Source: Melieria omissa (taxonomy: Eukaryota; Arthropoda; Insecta; Diptera; Ulidiidae). Taken from it: a stretch of DNA of 64,000 nt. A program made the translations under genes and the position numbers. Below are positions 19,414 to 34,400 of the stretch, piece after piece (positions within the stretch are counted from its first letter, which is position 1; each line of letters begins with the position of its first letter). A model generated the notes under the pieces. That model made no database searches and was not told the origin of the DNA. It was given only the letters and a program-made list of their open reading frames with translations. The stretch covers positions 149,943,927-150,007,926 of the forward strand of contig OZ020267.1 in NCBI GenBank assembly GCA_963971225.1, given 5' to 3'.

Positions 19414-22400
19414 GTTAGTAACAGTTTCAGCTGTTGTCATACATATTTTATGTGCCCTCATATATACACAAATACATACATACATACACAGTTGTTGCAT
19501 TACTTTGCGCTGTGCGGTTTTTTGGGTTGGAATTTTATTTCATTAAAAGCGCTAAATATGGGCAAAAGGGGCAACTAGCTGCATGACGAAGGGAGAGTGA
19601 AATGAAAAATAAATATAAAAAATGGTAGTAAACTATTTTTTATGACCTTATACAATATTTAAGATTACAAGTTGTTGATTGGTGCATTTTTAATTGCAAA
19701 CATTTTGCGTCTGCTGGCGCAAGATGCGCGTTTGTGATAATGTTTCAATGCAAATTTACAGATTTGTGTGTAAAGTTTAAATAAAATTAATTTTAAATTA
19801 ATTTAAAACAATTTAAAAAACAAATAAAATTGTTTTAGTTAGTGTTAAATGAAATCTGAGCTGAAATCTGATCTGAAATGATCTGAAATGTTTAAAAGCA
19901 ACTCTTCAAAAACTTGTTTTTAGAGTTGTTTTCGTTTTTGTGGAATGTTAGATGTGGAAGCAATTCCGACAAACTTTGTAGTTGTAATTAATAAGGTTAT
20001 GTTACAATTACAAATTGTTTGATTACCAAACATTTTAACACTCATCACTATTCCCGTCGCAGAAGTGGTACGCAAATAGTAAACAATTTAGGTTGAATAG
20101 AATCCAACTTAAGGTTAACAAACTTTAGATAACTATTCTCTTTTATACTTAGAACTGTTGTGTCACCTATTAAAGTTTTAAAGTGTTAGTAATCATATAA
20201 TTAAGACTACTTGAAGCACCTTAAAAGAGTTGAACAAAGCTTGTTTAAAAAAAGGACGAATACTTACTGAAATTTTCAAAATATTCACCAAACAATTACT
20301 TATTTAATTATTTACAGTATTCAACTGCACATTTTTATGTTCATTCAAATCAGTGACATCTTTATAATCGCTTTCTGGAATCCAAGACCTTGGCCACTGC
20401 TTCTAATTCCTTCCGTCTTAATCCAAGTTAACCAGTGGTTGTTCTTACTTTTCGGCAATTTCCCCTCTCAGAATCTTTGAAATAGGAAATGGTCTTCTGT
20501 CTAGTAGATTAGTTGCTGCTAAACCTTATGAAATCTGTGCCCAAAAGTACTATATAGCTTACTTACTTAACTTAACTGGCCATAACAACCCGTTATCGGG
20601 TTACGGTCTGCCGCAAAACTTCTCTCCAGGCGCCTCTGCGCGCGCCTTCTCTAGTTGGTCACACCAAGAGATACCAGGGCCTCTTCAACTTGGTCCTTCC
20701 ACAGGAGACACGGCTTTCCTCTTCGCCGTCGACCTCCAACCATCGCATCGAACACCTTTTTCGCCGGAACTTCGTCGGATGGTAAATATAGTTATAGCTA
20801 TATAGCTTATCGGATGGTAAATTTAGTTTTCTAAATTTACGCACAACGGCGACTTGAACGATATTTTTGAGTACTCAAGCAAACTTTCTAACTCTGACTT
20901 ACTCGACTGGTCATAACAACTCGTAAGTGGCTTACGATCGACCGTAAAAGTTCTCTCCAGGCGCCATTTCTACAGTTGGTCTCACCAAAAGATAATAGGG
21001 AGTCCTCAACTTGGTCCGCTCACCAAAGACACGGTATCCCTATTGTACTTGGACTTAAAAGAACTTGTACTTAAAACTATTACTTGCACTTCAAACCATG
21101 ATTTTCGAATATGATCTTCTAGATTTCTATGCTAGAACCTTTGTTACCCTGTCTTGTTGTTTGTTTGGTATTAAAACGAAATTTTGGGTCTCTTTGTTGC
21201 AACCATACAACAAATCAGCTGTTTCGAAACATCCTAAGACGACGAAGACCTTTGACAAGGGCATCTTACCTTATTGGTCTCCGACTGTTTTCTTGAATTT
21301 TGTTTGGGAATTGACAGGAAATTTTGGGTGTCTTTGTTGCAATCATACGAAGTTCTAGCTGGTTCGAAATATCCTAAGACGACGAAGATCTTTGACAAGG
21401 GCGTCTTACCTCATTGGTCTCCGACTGTTTTTTTGTGAGGCCAATTGCTGATTCTAAACTCTTTTCAAACTTATTTCTTTCATGTTTGGAGAAAGCTTTG
21501 TTTCCCCCAGAACGATTGTGCCTGTTAAACGTCTCTCAAGCAATCCATAATGACTGCTTCTTTCCTAGATTCCACTTTTTTTTAAGTATAATAATTTTTT
21601 TATTACTCTTCTTGGAAAAGTGTTAACATCGAAAAATTTGAAAGCATTTGTTGCTGGCAAATTTTCGCTGTTGCAATCATAATCCTGGCTATTTAAGACG
21701 CATTAATTCACGGCATTTCGCACAACACTAAATTAGTGCGAAGTGCAATTTGCTGCGCTCATAAATTGCTGCCGATCGATGCCGAACAAAAATTGCAATC
21801 ATAAAAAATCGCAGACGATGCGTAACAGCACACTTTGTTTTTCGACAGTTTCCTGGCGAATTTGGGTTAACTTTCAACGTAATCAAAAGCAGCAGGCAGG
21901 CAGTTGCTCTAAGTGCAGCAGCTGCAGCGGGTTGCAGTCTCGCGCCGAGTGCACCCAGTATGCAAAACTTCTGCTCGACTGCGCTGGCTGCACCGTTGCA
22001 GATTGTTTATGTGCTCCAAAAACTGCAGCGCACTCGAGGAATGCAGCATAGAAATCTCGTCGTAAGGCCAGCAGAACTTTCTTGCTGCCTGGTTCTTGTT
22101 GTTTTGGAGTTTTTGGGTATTTGGCATTTTGGAATTTGGGATTTTGCTGTGTTTTTGTTTTGCGTTTCGAGTGGCAGCCACGCAGGATGGGATCAGGTTT
22201 TCGAGGTGTGCAATGTTTTTGTTGCTGGTGTGCTGTCCTGCTTTTTTGAACAACAACAACAACAACGACAGCAACGATAACGAAAAAAACAAACGCTTGA
22301 AATAAAATTTAAAAGAGCAGCCGAAGTGCACAAAAGTCGCAGCGGCGGAAGACCGCAACGCAAACGACTTTGTAAGTGTAGGAAAAAAAGTGTGCAAAGA

Positions 22401-25400
22401 AATCGAGCGAAAAAAATGCGCACACCAAAAACAAATGCACACATGCACGCACGCACACAGTGACAGCAAAAAGTAAACAAACAAGAAAGTGCAAGGAAAG
22501 GCACGTAAAAATACCCGTTTTCGGCTGGTCGCCTGCTCGCCAGCTTCTGTGCATGTGGAACCTGTTGGCGATTGAGTACAGCGCACAGCACACAGCGCGC
22601 AATGTGCAGCGTGCAGCCGCGCCAAACAATAAAAATAAAATCGAAAATCAACACACAGCAACGTGAAAACAAAATCTCAAAAACTCCCAACGAGAAACCG
22701 GAAAAAGGTGAAACAAAACAACGAAAAGCCAACCAAGCTGAGAAAAATTGTATAAGCCGAAATTGTGCGGAGTTGGCGCGTTGGCTGGCGGCTGTCGTTG
22801 TCGTTGTCGCTGAGAAAGGGCGCATTTGACGCCTAAGCTGCTGCGTTTGGCGCGCGTCTGCGTTCTCGAAAGATTCGCCGATTTGCTCGTTTAGGCAGCG
22901 CGCCCAATGCAAATGCCAATTTAGCCGCCTGGCTGCGTGTGCGCCAGTGTGCGTGAGACACTTTGGTGCGGTTTTGGCTTGAGTCGTCGGCCTGCACTTT
23001 GGAACGCGTCTCATTTTTCAGCGCTCCAAAAGAAGTGGGTCAATTGTGGACCAATTTTAGCAATTGCAACAACTGCAACGGCCAACTACTTACTGCCACA
23101 TGTCGCTCTGGCTGTATGTGTGTATTGTTGTGTGTGTGTATTTATTGGTGTTGGTGTGAGAAAAAATATATAACAATAATAACAACAATACATGGCACAA
23201 AGCGACGACAATAAAGCAGGCAAAAAGCGCGTGCACACAAATTGGAAGTTAAACAAACCAGCCGCACGGCCAACGGACAGACGGACGAACGCAGCAGTTG
23301 GATGCACAAAATAGTCGGTTTTGGCCAACTCAGAGTGTGGTGTAGCCGCTGTTCATGGGCTTACAAGTGCATCAGCCGCATCTCTGCCGCTCATCCAACA
23401 GAACCGAACCGAACCGAGCGTTATGAAGAAGTTGGCTAAAGTTGGTTTGCAACATTTTAGGTGTTGAACGTGTTGCAGACAGCTGATGTGCTTTTCTAAC
23501 AACAAATTTATTACAAATACAGAAGGCAGTAACAGTGTGTGAAAAAGATGCGACTATGACTTGACAATGAGTTTTGTGGAACATTTTAAGCTCAATACAT
23601 AAAATTATTTGTCCTGACCGACTGACTGACTGACTGGTTCATCATCGCTTAGCCCAAAACGCTAAAGCTACAAATGTGAACTTTGAACTGTGGATACATC
23701 TTGAAAAATGAACCTCTGCTAAGACGAGATTTTTTAAAGTTCGGGGTCTAAAAGGGCAAAACATGGGTTAAGGTGTTGTATGAAGAAACTTGATATAAAA
23801 GGCCAATTGTTCTCAAACTTGGTGAAAATACTTTAAATAAAAAATAATTTGACACGTGTTTTTGATTTTTTCGAAAATCGAAATTTAACTGATTTGCCTA
23901 TTGACCTCAAAAATGGTGAAAAAATTTGACTTTGAAAATAATTTGACACGAGTTTCTCATTTTTTTGAAAATCAAAACTTAAAGAGGTTACCCAAGGGTT
24001 AAAAGTTTGTATGAAGAAACAAGACTTTTTACGCCTTTTAATTTCAAACTCGACTCGACACGCATTTTTCAAAGACTACGAAAAACCCATGAACCAATGG
24101 GCCTATTGACCTAAAAAATATTGAAAACACTTGAAATAAAAAATAGTTTCACACATGTTTCTCATTTTTTTGAAAATCAGAACTAAAAGGGTGTCCGAAG
24201 GGTTAAAATTTTGTATGAAGAAACATGATTTTGTACGCCTTTTAATTTCAAACTTGGTGGAAGTACTCTTAGTGAGAAATAATTCGAAACGTGTTTTTTA
24301 TTTTTTTTCGAAAATCAAAATCTAACGGGGTCAACAATGGGTTAAGAATTTATATGGTAAAAGAAGATTTTGTAGACCTTTTGACTTCAAACTTGGTGAA
24401 AGTACTCTTGGGGAGAAATATTTTGACACGTGTTTTTCATTTTTTCGAAATTTAAAATCTCAACGACCGATTCAGACTTTGTATCAAAAAACGATTTTGT
24501 CGACCTTTGATTTCAAACTTGGTGAAACTACTGTTGGTGAGAAATATTTTGACACTTTTTTCATTTTTTCGAAATTCAAAATCTGACGGGTTCAATGACG
24601 GATTAAAACTTTGTATGAAGAAACTGTCAAAAAACATGAATTAATGAACCTACTGTCTAAAAACTTGGTAAAAGTACTTTTGGTGAGAAATAATTCGAGA
24701 CGTGTGTTTTTTCGAAAATCGAAACCTAACGAAGTCAAATATGGGTTAAAAGTTTATATGGAGAAACCAGATTTTATGGGCTTTTTGACTTCAAACTTGG
24801 TGAAAGTAGTCTTGGTGAGAAATAATTTGATACGTGTTTTTTACTTTCTCGAAAAAAAAAATCTGACGGGTAAACGATGGGTTAAGAGTTTGTGTGGGGA
24901 AATATGAATTAATATTGCCAAATTGACTTCAAATATGGTAAAAGCACTTCAAATGAAAAATAATTAGATAATTAGATAATTAGATAATTATTTTTTCATA
25001 AAAATTTTACGGAATCAAGAAAGGGTTAAGAAAAACTTGATTTATTGGCCTCATTGACTTCAAACTTGCATGCAAAGCCGTGGGGCCTTACCAGTTTCAT
25101 ATAAAATTGTAGTATACACGTAATGATTAGCTTATGTAACAACCATAGTGCGGTTGTGAACCTCATTCCTAATGACTACCTGTCACGTTAAGGAGTTCGA
25201 ATAGTACAGCAATAATAACATTGTCAAAAAAGGATTTTCTGGAGAAGCCGTGGGGATTAGTGAAAAGGTGAGTCAGGTAATATTTCATGCCAATTGGATG
25301 TAAGTTGCTATGATGTCCAACATAAAACATACTTTCGAGAAAAACTCATGTTGATTTTGTACATTTTGAAACTTGACACGTTAATCGATAAAACTATTAA

Positions 25401-28400
25401 CTGTCTTAACTGTTTTTAAAACATTTTCTCAGTCATAATTTCTTTTCAATATTATTGTAGATATATCATTATTGCTAATACATCACTTAAAAAGTGGCAA
25501 TTGATGATGCAATCCCTTTACTCGAGCAGCATTTGTGGTCCATAATTTATACTCTTTTGACAAGCTGAAGAATGACAACGTAATCCACAGTTTGTAAAAA
25601 AAAATTCAAAACAATGCTATTGAATACTCAGATATGTGAACTGTGTGCGTCATTTGTGTTCACTATTTGCCAATGTGTCGACAATTGACTATTACAGCCA
25701 CTCTTGCAACTGTTGTTAAAAAGACAACTGTTGCTGTGTTAACTTTCCAGAATGTTTAAAGACTGTTTGCAGACTATCGGCGGTGGTTTCTTCGAAAGAG
25801 GAATCTGCAGAAAGAGTCTGATGCTATCACTAAAAAAGATTAAATAATTGCTGAAAAATTGGCTATAGTTGTCAACGCGGCCCATGGAGGTCAGCTCAAA
25901 TAAACCCCTGTTGAATTGGCCCAGTTTGCTGCAAGCAAAATTCACTCATATTCGCTTCTGCATCTTTCGTTCTTTCAGTGTGAAACGTTTTTGTTGTTCT
26001 GCTGCTGTTCTTGTTGTTGCTGTTGTACCGCGTTCAAAGTGTAAATTTGCAACATAATGCAACAGACAACCGAATGCTTTGCTACCAGCAGAAGCAGCAG
26101 CAGCAGCATCTTTATCAGCTGCAACCGCACTGCTGATGTCTTCTTCAGTGTTGTGCGGCTGGTGGTCGCTTTGGTCACACTGCGACCACTTATTACGCCC
26201 GTAAGTTGTAGTGTTATTTTTGCACAAAAATTGCTCAAGCCATTATATTTCAATTCTCAATTAACTCGCCTTTTGTCCAAATTGTTATTGTCACTGTGTG
26301 ATTTTATTGTTGCCATTGTTGCTGTGCGCTGTGTCTGTTCTGCTCTGTGCATTGTTCTTGCCGGCCCGAACAACGCAAAACCACACACAAGTACAACAGT
26401 ACAACACACAAAGTGGCTATTAAAAATAATATCAACAACAAAAAAATAAGAGCCAAGCGGCGAAAAAAAGCCACACGCGAGACAAGAAAGAAAAATCAGT
26501 CACTCAGTCAGTCTGTCAGTAGTTGAAATGGCAGATAAATTAACTTAATGGCCGTATGCGAATTTCATGACAATCATTGAAAGGCACAACACGAAACTGC
26601 ACACACCAACAATACAGTTGGCCAATTTGTTTTTGTTTATTTATTTGTTTGTTGTCGTTTTTTGCAAAACTTACAATTTGGTAAATATTTTGCAATAAAT
26701 TTAATTTAGTTAATTTTCGTCAACAATTTTGCACTTTGACGTTTAAGCGTTGGTGTTGACGCTGCTGGTGATCATGTATGACGACAGTGTAGTGGGCGGT
26801 GTGGAGCGGGGTGTGGTGTTGTTGAGAAAGTGGAGCACCGATGACGGTGTCGACTGGCTTAAATGCACTTTGGACAATGATTGTGGGTGGTGGGGAAAAA
26901 TTAAGTCGAATTTACTTACATGCGATGTAACAATGAGATCAGAATTGCATATATTTAATATATAGGAAATTGTGTAATATTTGAAAGGGAGGCGTGGACA
27001 CAGAGCTGTGTGACTTATGTGTAGTTGTAGTCGTATATGGGGCAGAGTTCATGTAACAAGTCTTTGGCAATGGATGAGCAAAATGAGTGGTTCAGGAAAT
27101 GAATGGAATCTGACAGCAGATTCCGGCAAATCTGGCAGATTCTTCATACAGAGTAAACATAGAACAATCTGGAGAGGATAGCATTCAAATTGATTTTTTA
27201 TACGATGTGAGTGGAATAGAGGAATTTTAAGTGAAGATCTTAAGCAAACATAAAATTTTCGTTAGACATTACAAACAAGCTATGACAAGTTGGATAAAAC
27301 TTGAAATTAAACTTAAAAATTATTTACATTTAAATTACTTTTGATTTTAGTATGCAACCACAACTAATTCCAATTGCAATTGTGCTTTCTAATCTATACT
27401 TAGTCAATAAATAAATAAGAGATTTAAATTCATTTAAAGCTGATCAAAGTAAAAGTAATGTGGTGAAACTCAGCAATTTCCGTTTTTGCAGATGGATTTC
27501 TATCTTCTTTTCTTGCTTGCTCGCTGACTTTGCCAGCATTGAAAACGAAATAAAGGAAGAAATCGCAATGCGAAGAAGCGAAAAAGTAGAAAAAATATTG
27601 TTAATGCATATACGCAACCCAGTTAAAATGGCAAACATTTGCGAACTTTGCCAACGTTTCTACACATTTTCTATATTTTATGTGTTTTTGCACATAAACT
27701 TGTACATACATACAAATACATGGAAAAAATACACACATGCGATTAGATTGCAATAAATTATTTTAATTTCTCTGACTAACTAAATAAATTTAATTAAACA
27801 CGCCAAAACGATGTAAAGCGCAATGAAGAGAGGAAGAGGAAGTCTGCTGCAGTCGGGCAGCGGCAGCAGTAATGATGAATGAATGGCTGAACCTATACAC
27901 AGTTTGTTTGTATGTTTGTTTGGAGGAAGTTTTTGTATGTTGAAATATTTGTAAAATATACACTTTCATCCATTCAGTTGGCTCAATGTGGCAGCGATTT
28001 CTTCTGTGCTGTGGCAGCGATATGAAATGCTTAATTTATTGTTTTGCGTTTGCATCTATTTGCATCCAATCGTGTGTGTGTGGGTGTATGTGTGTATATA
28101 ACTTTTTACTGCGCTTTTATATATTTTGTTGCTTTTTGTTTGGGTTAAGTAGTTCAGTAATGAATCATTACTAAGAGAAGTAATAAGTAAATATATTAAG
28201 ATTAAGGCTTTTAAAAAGTTTAAAAATTTAAAATACAAACTTAATTTTTTTGTATTCGTTGCATGAAGAAAGCAGTAGTACGACCTTGAGATATTTTGTA
28301 TTCCTAACCTCAAACTCCATTTAGAAAGCTGTTTTAATTTATACATAATGGAGATAAATGATAGACGGAGATAAATATTTGCATTAGTTGAGATTTGAGG

Positions 28401-31400
28401 TTAAGAAAAATTGTATTTTGTAAGTAAAATAAAAAAAATGGCAGTGATAGGACTGTGGTCTGTAGTCCTCAGGTTCCAACACCATATTCAAAAAATTTAA
28501 GGGCATATTTACTCCAGCAATTTAATCTAAAAAGTTAACTAAAGTAACTAATAACAAAAGGCAGCTTAACTTTGATGTCTTCTAAGCTTTCTTCCGGATC
28601 TTCCAAGGATCATATCTCGTATATTGCTTCATGTCTTAAGTTTAATGATGTGGAATTGCAACTAAGCTAGAGAAACTACAACGACTAGCAAATACATGTA
28701 TAACAGGATGTCTCAGGACGACTCCAACTGCAGCCCTTAATTTTATATTGGGAGCGATGCCGCTGGAACTCAGGTGCAAATGGCTGCAATAGCCAGCACT
28801 CACTGGTGCATAGTGGATTTATATCGAAGGATATACAGGCAATCGGTCACTTAACTCTGCTGAGGGACAGGCTGCAAGATGGAGGCTTTTGATCTGATGC
28901 CTCAGAAGCATCTCTTCAGAAGAAGGCACAAAACGTACACACCGCACAGGAAGGACTGGGCTGATAATAGAATCCGTCCGCCGTGTGATGATATTGTATG
29001 GTACACTGATGGGTCCAAGACGCAAGAAGCAACAGGAGCGAGAATTTATAGCTCCAGCTCCCAACTTTCAGTCAGTCTTGGGGATAGGGCCACATTCTTC
29101 CAGGCTGAGGTCTATGCCAGTAATGAATGTGCCAGGACAATACTAATACTTAACTTTAATAGGAAGAGGATATAAATAATGTCTGACAGTCAGACTGCCA
29201 TTTGACATTGGACTCTTCACTGGTCTGAGAGACAGTAGATGTCCTCCAAGACCTTTCCCAGGACAACCAAGTGATAATACACTGGGTACCGGCGCACTGT
29301 GGATATGATGGTAATGAGGAGGCGGACAGATTGGCAAAGGAGAGGGCGGCAAGACAACCCTACGGACCTGAGACAATCATAAGTGTTAGCAAGACTCATT
29401 ACAGACATTGTGTAAAACAGGAATTTCGAAATCGAGCTAATCACAAATGGTCGAACACAGTGGGACAACGCTGTTCCAAGCTTTTTTTTCCCAGCTTACT
29501 CTGCAAAGAAATCTAATTACCTCTTGGAACTAAGCCGAGCAGAGCTTAGATTCATGACGGGGATCCTAAGCGGACACTGTCTGCTAAATATGAATAGAGC
29601 GCGACTGGGAATCACGGACAACGAACTAGGCAGATTTTGTATGGAAGACGAGGAGACTTCTGTACACATCATAATGGAATGTTCCCGCCCTCATACACGA
29701 AAGAAAGCGGGTACTGGGGAGGGAACTGGTACAGACAAAAGATCTGTTTGAATTTGATCTAACGAAAATAAAGGAGTTCCTGGATATCATCGGAGAATAC
29801 GAACTCCTCCAGTAAGATAAAGGGACGTGACACATGATAAAGGGAATAACACTGGACGTAGTGTCTCGGGCAAGTGGTGCTCGACTCCCGCTACCCCAAT
29901 AAAAAAACAAAAATCTTAAATTCTACCCTCTCTTGTGTGAGAAAATTACACAGAGATGCATTTTGCAGAGAAGTACAGACTTATTTTTTTATTCTAAAGT
30001 ACCAAAATATATTTTTTCGAGAAAAAAATAATCTATTACCTTCAAATTTTTGTATATTTCTCAAAGATTTGCTATTTCTGCCGCATCTAACGCACACAAA
30101 GCCTTTTAAAGTTCAATAAACCCGCTAAGTGTTCATTGAGTTTAACTAGCAAAACCGTATTTAAAACTTGTGAATAGGCTAATAAAAATTTACGTTGATG
30201 GCTTTCAACAAATTTTAGATTTTCGTTCAACGTTTGACGGTTTTTGTTCAACGTTTGAATGAAACATTTGACGGTTTTTGTTCAACGTTTGAATTAAACG
30301 TTTGAAATTTTTTTTTCATCATTTGAAACGTTTAGTTTTTGTTCAAAAACTTTGTGCTAATCGTTTGTTCATTTCTAAATGTTCAGCTTTTTTTGAGCGC
30401 TTTTCATCGATTACTACTTTCCTCACATTTAACTAGTCTATTTGTTAGTTATGCTTGAACAAAACAACAACAACAACAACAAATTGCAACTTCTTTTTTT
30501 CCCCCTAATTGCAAGTTGTACAATTTATGTGTTTTTGTTTTGTTTTTACTTTGGCCTCATCTGACGCATTAGCTGTTGTTTTTATGGTTGTTGTTGGTGG
30601 TGATTTTTTGTTCGCACATTATTATTGCAGTCGGCATTAAAACGCGCGAAATTTTGTTGTAGTAAATTAGTAATATTGCGCCATCTCCCTCCTTCCCCAA
30701 CTGCCTCTCTCCTTCGCTCGTTCGCTTGCTCTGTGATGCTCTAGCACTTCGTTGCTGATGTTGTTATTGTTTTTGTCGCTTCTGTTTTAATTTTTTATGC
30801 GGCAGTTGTTATTGTCATTTGGTTTGGCGTTCTGTGTGTTGTTGTTGTAATGGCTGGTTGTTGTAGTATTATCACCGCAAATCTTGACCTACATTTAAGT
30901 TTATTAACCGGTTCGCTGCGCATATGAATTGAGAGAAAAAAGTCGGAAAGAAAAATAACACAAACAAAAAACAACAAAAAAAGCACAAAAGCTGAAAAGC
31001 TAAAATGCAACCAAGCATTCGGACAGCCCCAGTCAAGCGGCCAAATGACCAACCAATCAACCAACTAAGCCAAACAAGCAGCAAGTCGACCAAGCGACCG
31101 GTCGACTAAGCGACGAAACCGATCGACTGACCGACAGACAGAAGAAGAAGATGGCGTTGTAGCATCTTTTGCTGTTTGGCGCTTTGTTGGCCTCACACTT
31201 TGTTACTGCCGCGCGCCACTTCTTTGGCCACACCACACCGGCTCACGCTGCTCTCTATCTCTGTCTCTTTCTTGCTCTCTGTCGCCCCGCATTAATTAAA
31301 TAGCACATTTTTCATCACACTGTGGCGGCAACGGCCAATGATGATTTTCGTTTAATATTCCCATTTTTAATAAGAAAGCCCATAAAAAAGAAAGCGCGAC

Positions 31401-34400
31401 TTTCGGTGCTATTATTTGCAAAAAATATTTTTACACGCACATAAATGTTTACTAGGCGCTTTTTACGCGCGCACTGAGCGTTTTGAGCGGTGTGCGGCGC
31501 TTTGCGGCAATGAGCTGCAATGTTCTGGACATCTAACACTTTCTCTGCGGTCGGCGTGTGCGCTTTCTTTGCATTGCGGCTGCATTTGCATAAAACACTC
31601 ACACACTCGCACAGTAGAATTTTGCATGTTGCTTCTGTAGTAATGTTACACTTATTTATGTTTATTTGTATGGAGTTTGTTGTTATTTTTGATATACTTT
31701 GTTATTGTTTTTGTTGCTGCTATTGTTTAAAACGATAGTGTTTTAATAATAAATAAATAAATAAATGAAAGAAATGCGAAGAGAATGCGTTCGTTGCGGT
31801 CATTCAACTCGCTGGCGTGCGTTCGCGTTGTCGTGCACCGACGATTGACGAACGGCACCCTCCACGCGCCGCTCGAAACGATAGACACAAGCGCCGGTAG
31901 TGGGGCGCGTCGCCGAACGTGTCCGATTCGAGGCGCGTCGGTGTCTTGTGGCCCTTGATCGGCGCATTTCTTTTTCTTTTTTTGTCGCCTTATCAGTGCG
32001 CATTGTTTTTAAATGTTTTCTTACGCAGCTGTTTTTGCAGTTGTAGTTGTTGTTGTTCAGGTTGTTGTTTATTTACAACATTTTTTTTTCTTGCGCTTTT
32101 AGCAAAATGCAAAAGTAAATAAAAGCGCTGAAGAATGTTAATAGGCAATTTTGCTGATATATTTTTAGCTGACGCTGCTTGAGAACGCAGCCGAGCGCAG
32201 CTGTGCTGCCGATGATGGTCGTTGGTCAATGGTTGGTGGCTGGTGGGAGTTGGAGTTATTTGGTGTTGTTTTAAACGGGGGCGCAGAAGTCGCTATTTGA
32301 GTGTCTTGTATGAAAAACAGCCCAGCAAGCGAAACGTGCATTAATTGTAATGCTGAACGGGCGTTGAAACGGCATTTTTAGGCTTTCGAACAAAATTTGC
32401 CAGTGACGTTTATTTGGTTGTACGAAATTAAGCAGAAAAGGAATAATTTGATTTTAATGATTTTTGGGGAGTTGCATTACTTTTTAATTGCTTTTTGCTT
32501 TTGTTTAGGATGGCAGATTTATAAATGAAGAGACATGAGCTGTCTAGTTACATAAAGTTAGAGTCTGGAACGATGCGCTTCAATTTGTGTTCTTGTTCTC
32601 TCTTTAAGAAAGCATAGAGTCTTCATACGACTTAAATCTGCCCTGTGTTGGTTACTTTGATCGGTTAATGTTCTGAGAGAAGACGATTAGCCATCAATTA
32701 CGACATTGGCTCACAACTGTTGCTGTCTATGAACGAAACCTCCGTCTTTGACGTTGATTGAAGGTGAACTCCGCTGCTGGTTGAGAAGTTCACTATCGAA
32801 AGTGGTTGAGATACAAGATATGCGATTTGTCAGAATCCTTTTGCTTGGGCTGCTGATAGAAAGTAGATAATCAGCCATCAATTATGACATGGGCTCCCCT
32901 CTGTTGCTGTCTATGAACTACACCTCCGTTTTTCCATTCAATTGAAGTTGATTGAATGTGAACTTTTCTGCTGGCTGTGAAGTTCCCTATCGAAAGTGGT
33001 TGAGACACAAGATATGCGATTTGTCAGAATCCTTTTGCTTGCGCTGCTGATAGAAAGTCGATAATCAGCCATCAATTATGACATGGGCTCTTATCTGTTG
33101 CTGTCTGTTGCTGACGCATCCCTCTTTGCATTCAGTTGACGTTGATTGACGGTGGATTCTGCTGCTGGTTGTGAAGCTCGCTATCGAAAGTGGTTGAGAC
33201 ACAAGATATGTGACTTGTCAGAATTCTTTTGCCGGTTGCTTAACTGCCATAATGGTCATAAATCCTGTAGAGTAAACAAAGATGTACTGATGAGTAAAGA
33301 ACCAATTGGAAATAAAGTAAAAGCTGGTATAAGTTGTACAAGGATCGTCGGATTTTCTTGGGATCCGAACCCAAAATCACTGTGGGGAGGGCGTAGTGCA
33401 CTATGAATGAGTTAGGAATCAATTGGAAAGAAAGTAAAACTGGTCAAAGTTGTACAAGGATCGTCGGTTTTTCTTGGGATTCGAACCCAAAAACACTGTC
33501 GGGAGGGCGTAGTGCACTATAAATGAGTTAGGAGCCAATTGGAAACAAAGTAAAATTGGTAAAAGTTGTACAAGGATCGCGATATTTCCTTGGAATTCTA
33601 ACTAAACATCACTGTAGTAGTGCACTATGAATGAGTTGTCAATAAATGAGTTAGGAGCCAATTGGAAACAAAGTAAAACTGGTAAAAGTTGTACAAGGAT
33701 CGCGACATTTCCTTGGAATTCTAACTAAACATCACTGTAGTAGTGCACTATGAATGAGTTGTCAATTGAGGAATCAATTGAAAAGAAAGTAAAATTGGTA
33801 TAAGTTGCAAAAGGATCGTGAAATTTCTTTGGGATTCGAACCCAAAATTACTATGCGAAGAGTCCAGTGCGCCATAGTGGCTACTTGAGTAGTGTTAAGG
33901 ATCTCGAAAATGAAAAAAATAATGACGACGGCAAAGATCCAAGCAGAATCAGATTGATTGAGAGACTCATATGAAAAGATTCAGACTTAGGTTGTCAAAC
34001 AGAACAAGTTTTCCTTCTAAGCGTCCAAGTGTGCGTCACTAAGCATAAATCAAATACAAATGAAAAGGTAAAAGTGACTTTAATGGACTTTAATTTCCCT
34101 TCAAACTCATTCAAACACTCAAACAATGAAACTTTTATTGAACGTCATTTCCCAAAACCATTCAAAGCTCAACCTTTACTCTGGTTTCTTTGTCTTAACT
34201 CCATCACTAATCTTAGTGCCTTTTTACCACCACCTCCTCTACTAATGACAGCACCCGTAATATGCACAAATGCCAAACAATCCACATAGCTGACGTGTAT
34301 CGAAAGGCGGCACTGTCGTTTGATGTGTTCTGAACCAAAATGGCCGCACACGATCGCTCGCTCAGTGCGCAAACTCATTTTCAATAAACAAATCACGAGC

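Noticed and set aside
22193..23014. 273-codon minus-strand ORF
   Set aside because: Low-complexity, overlaps other equally long ORFs on both strands, no domain, and includes microsatellites.
33303..33890. CRISPR array
   Set aside because: Units are 117 bp, diverged along their whole length, without short identical repeats and unique spacers, and the genome is eukaryotic.
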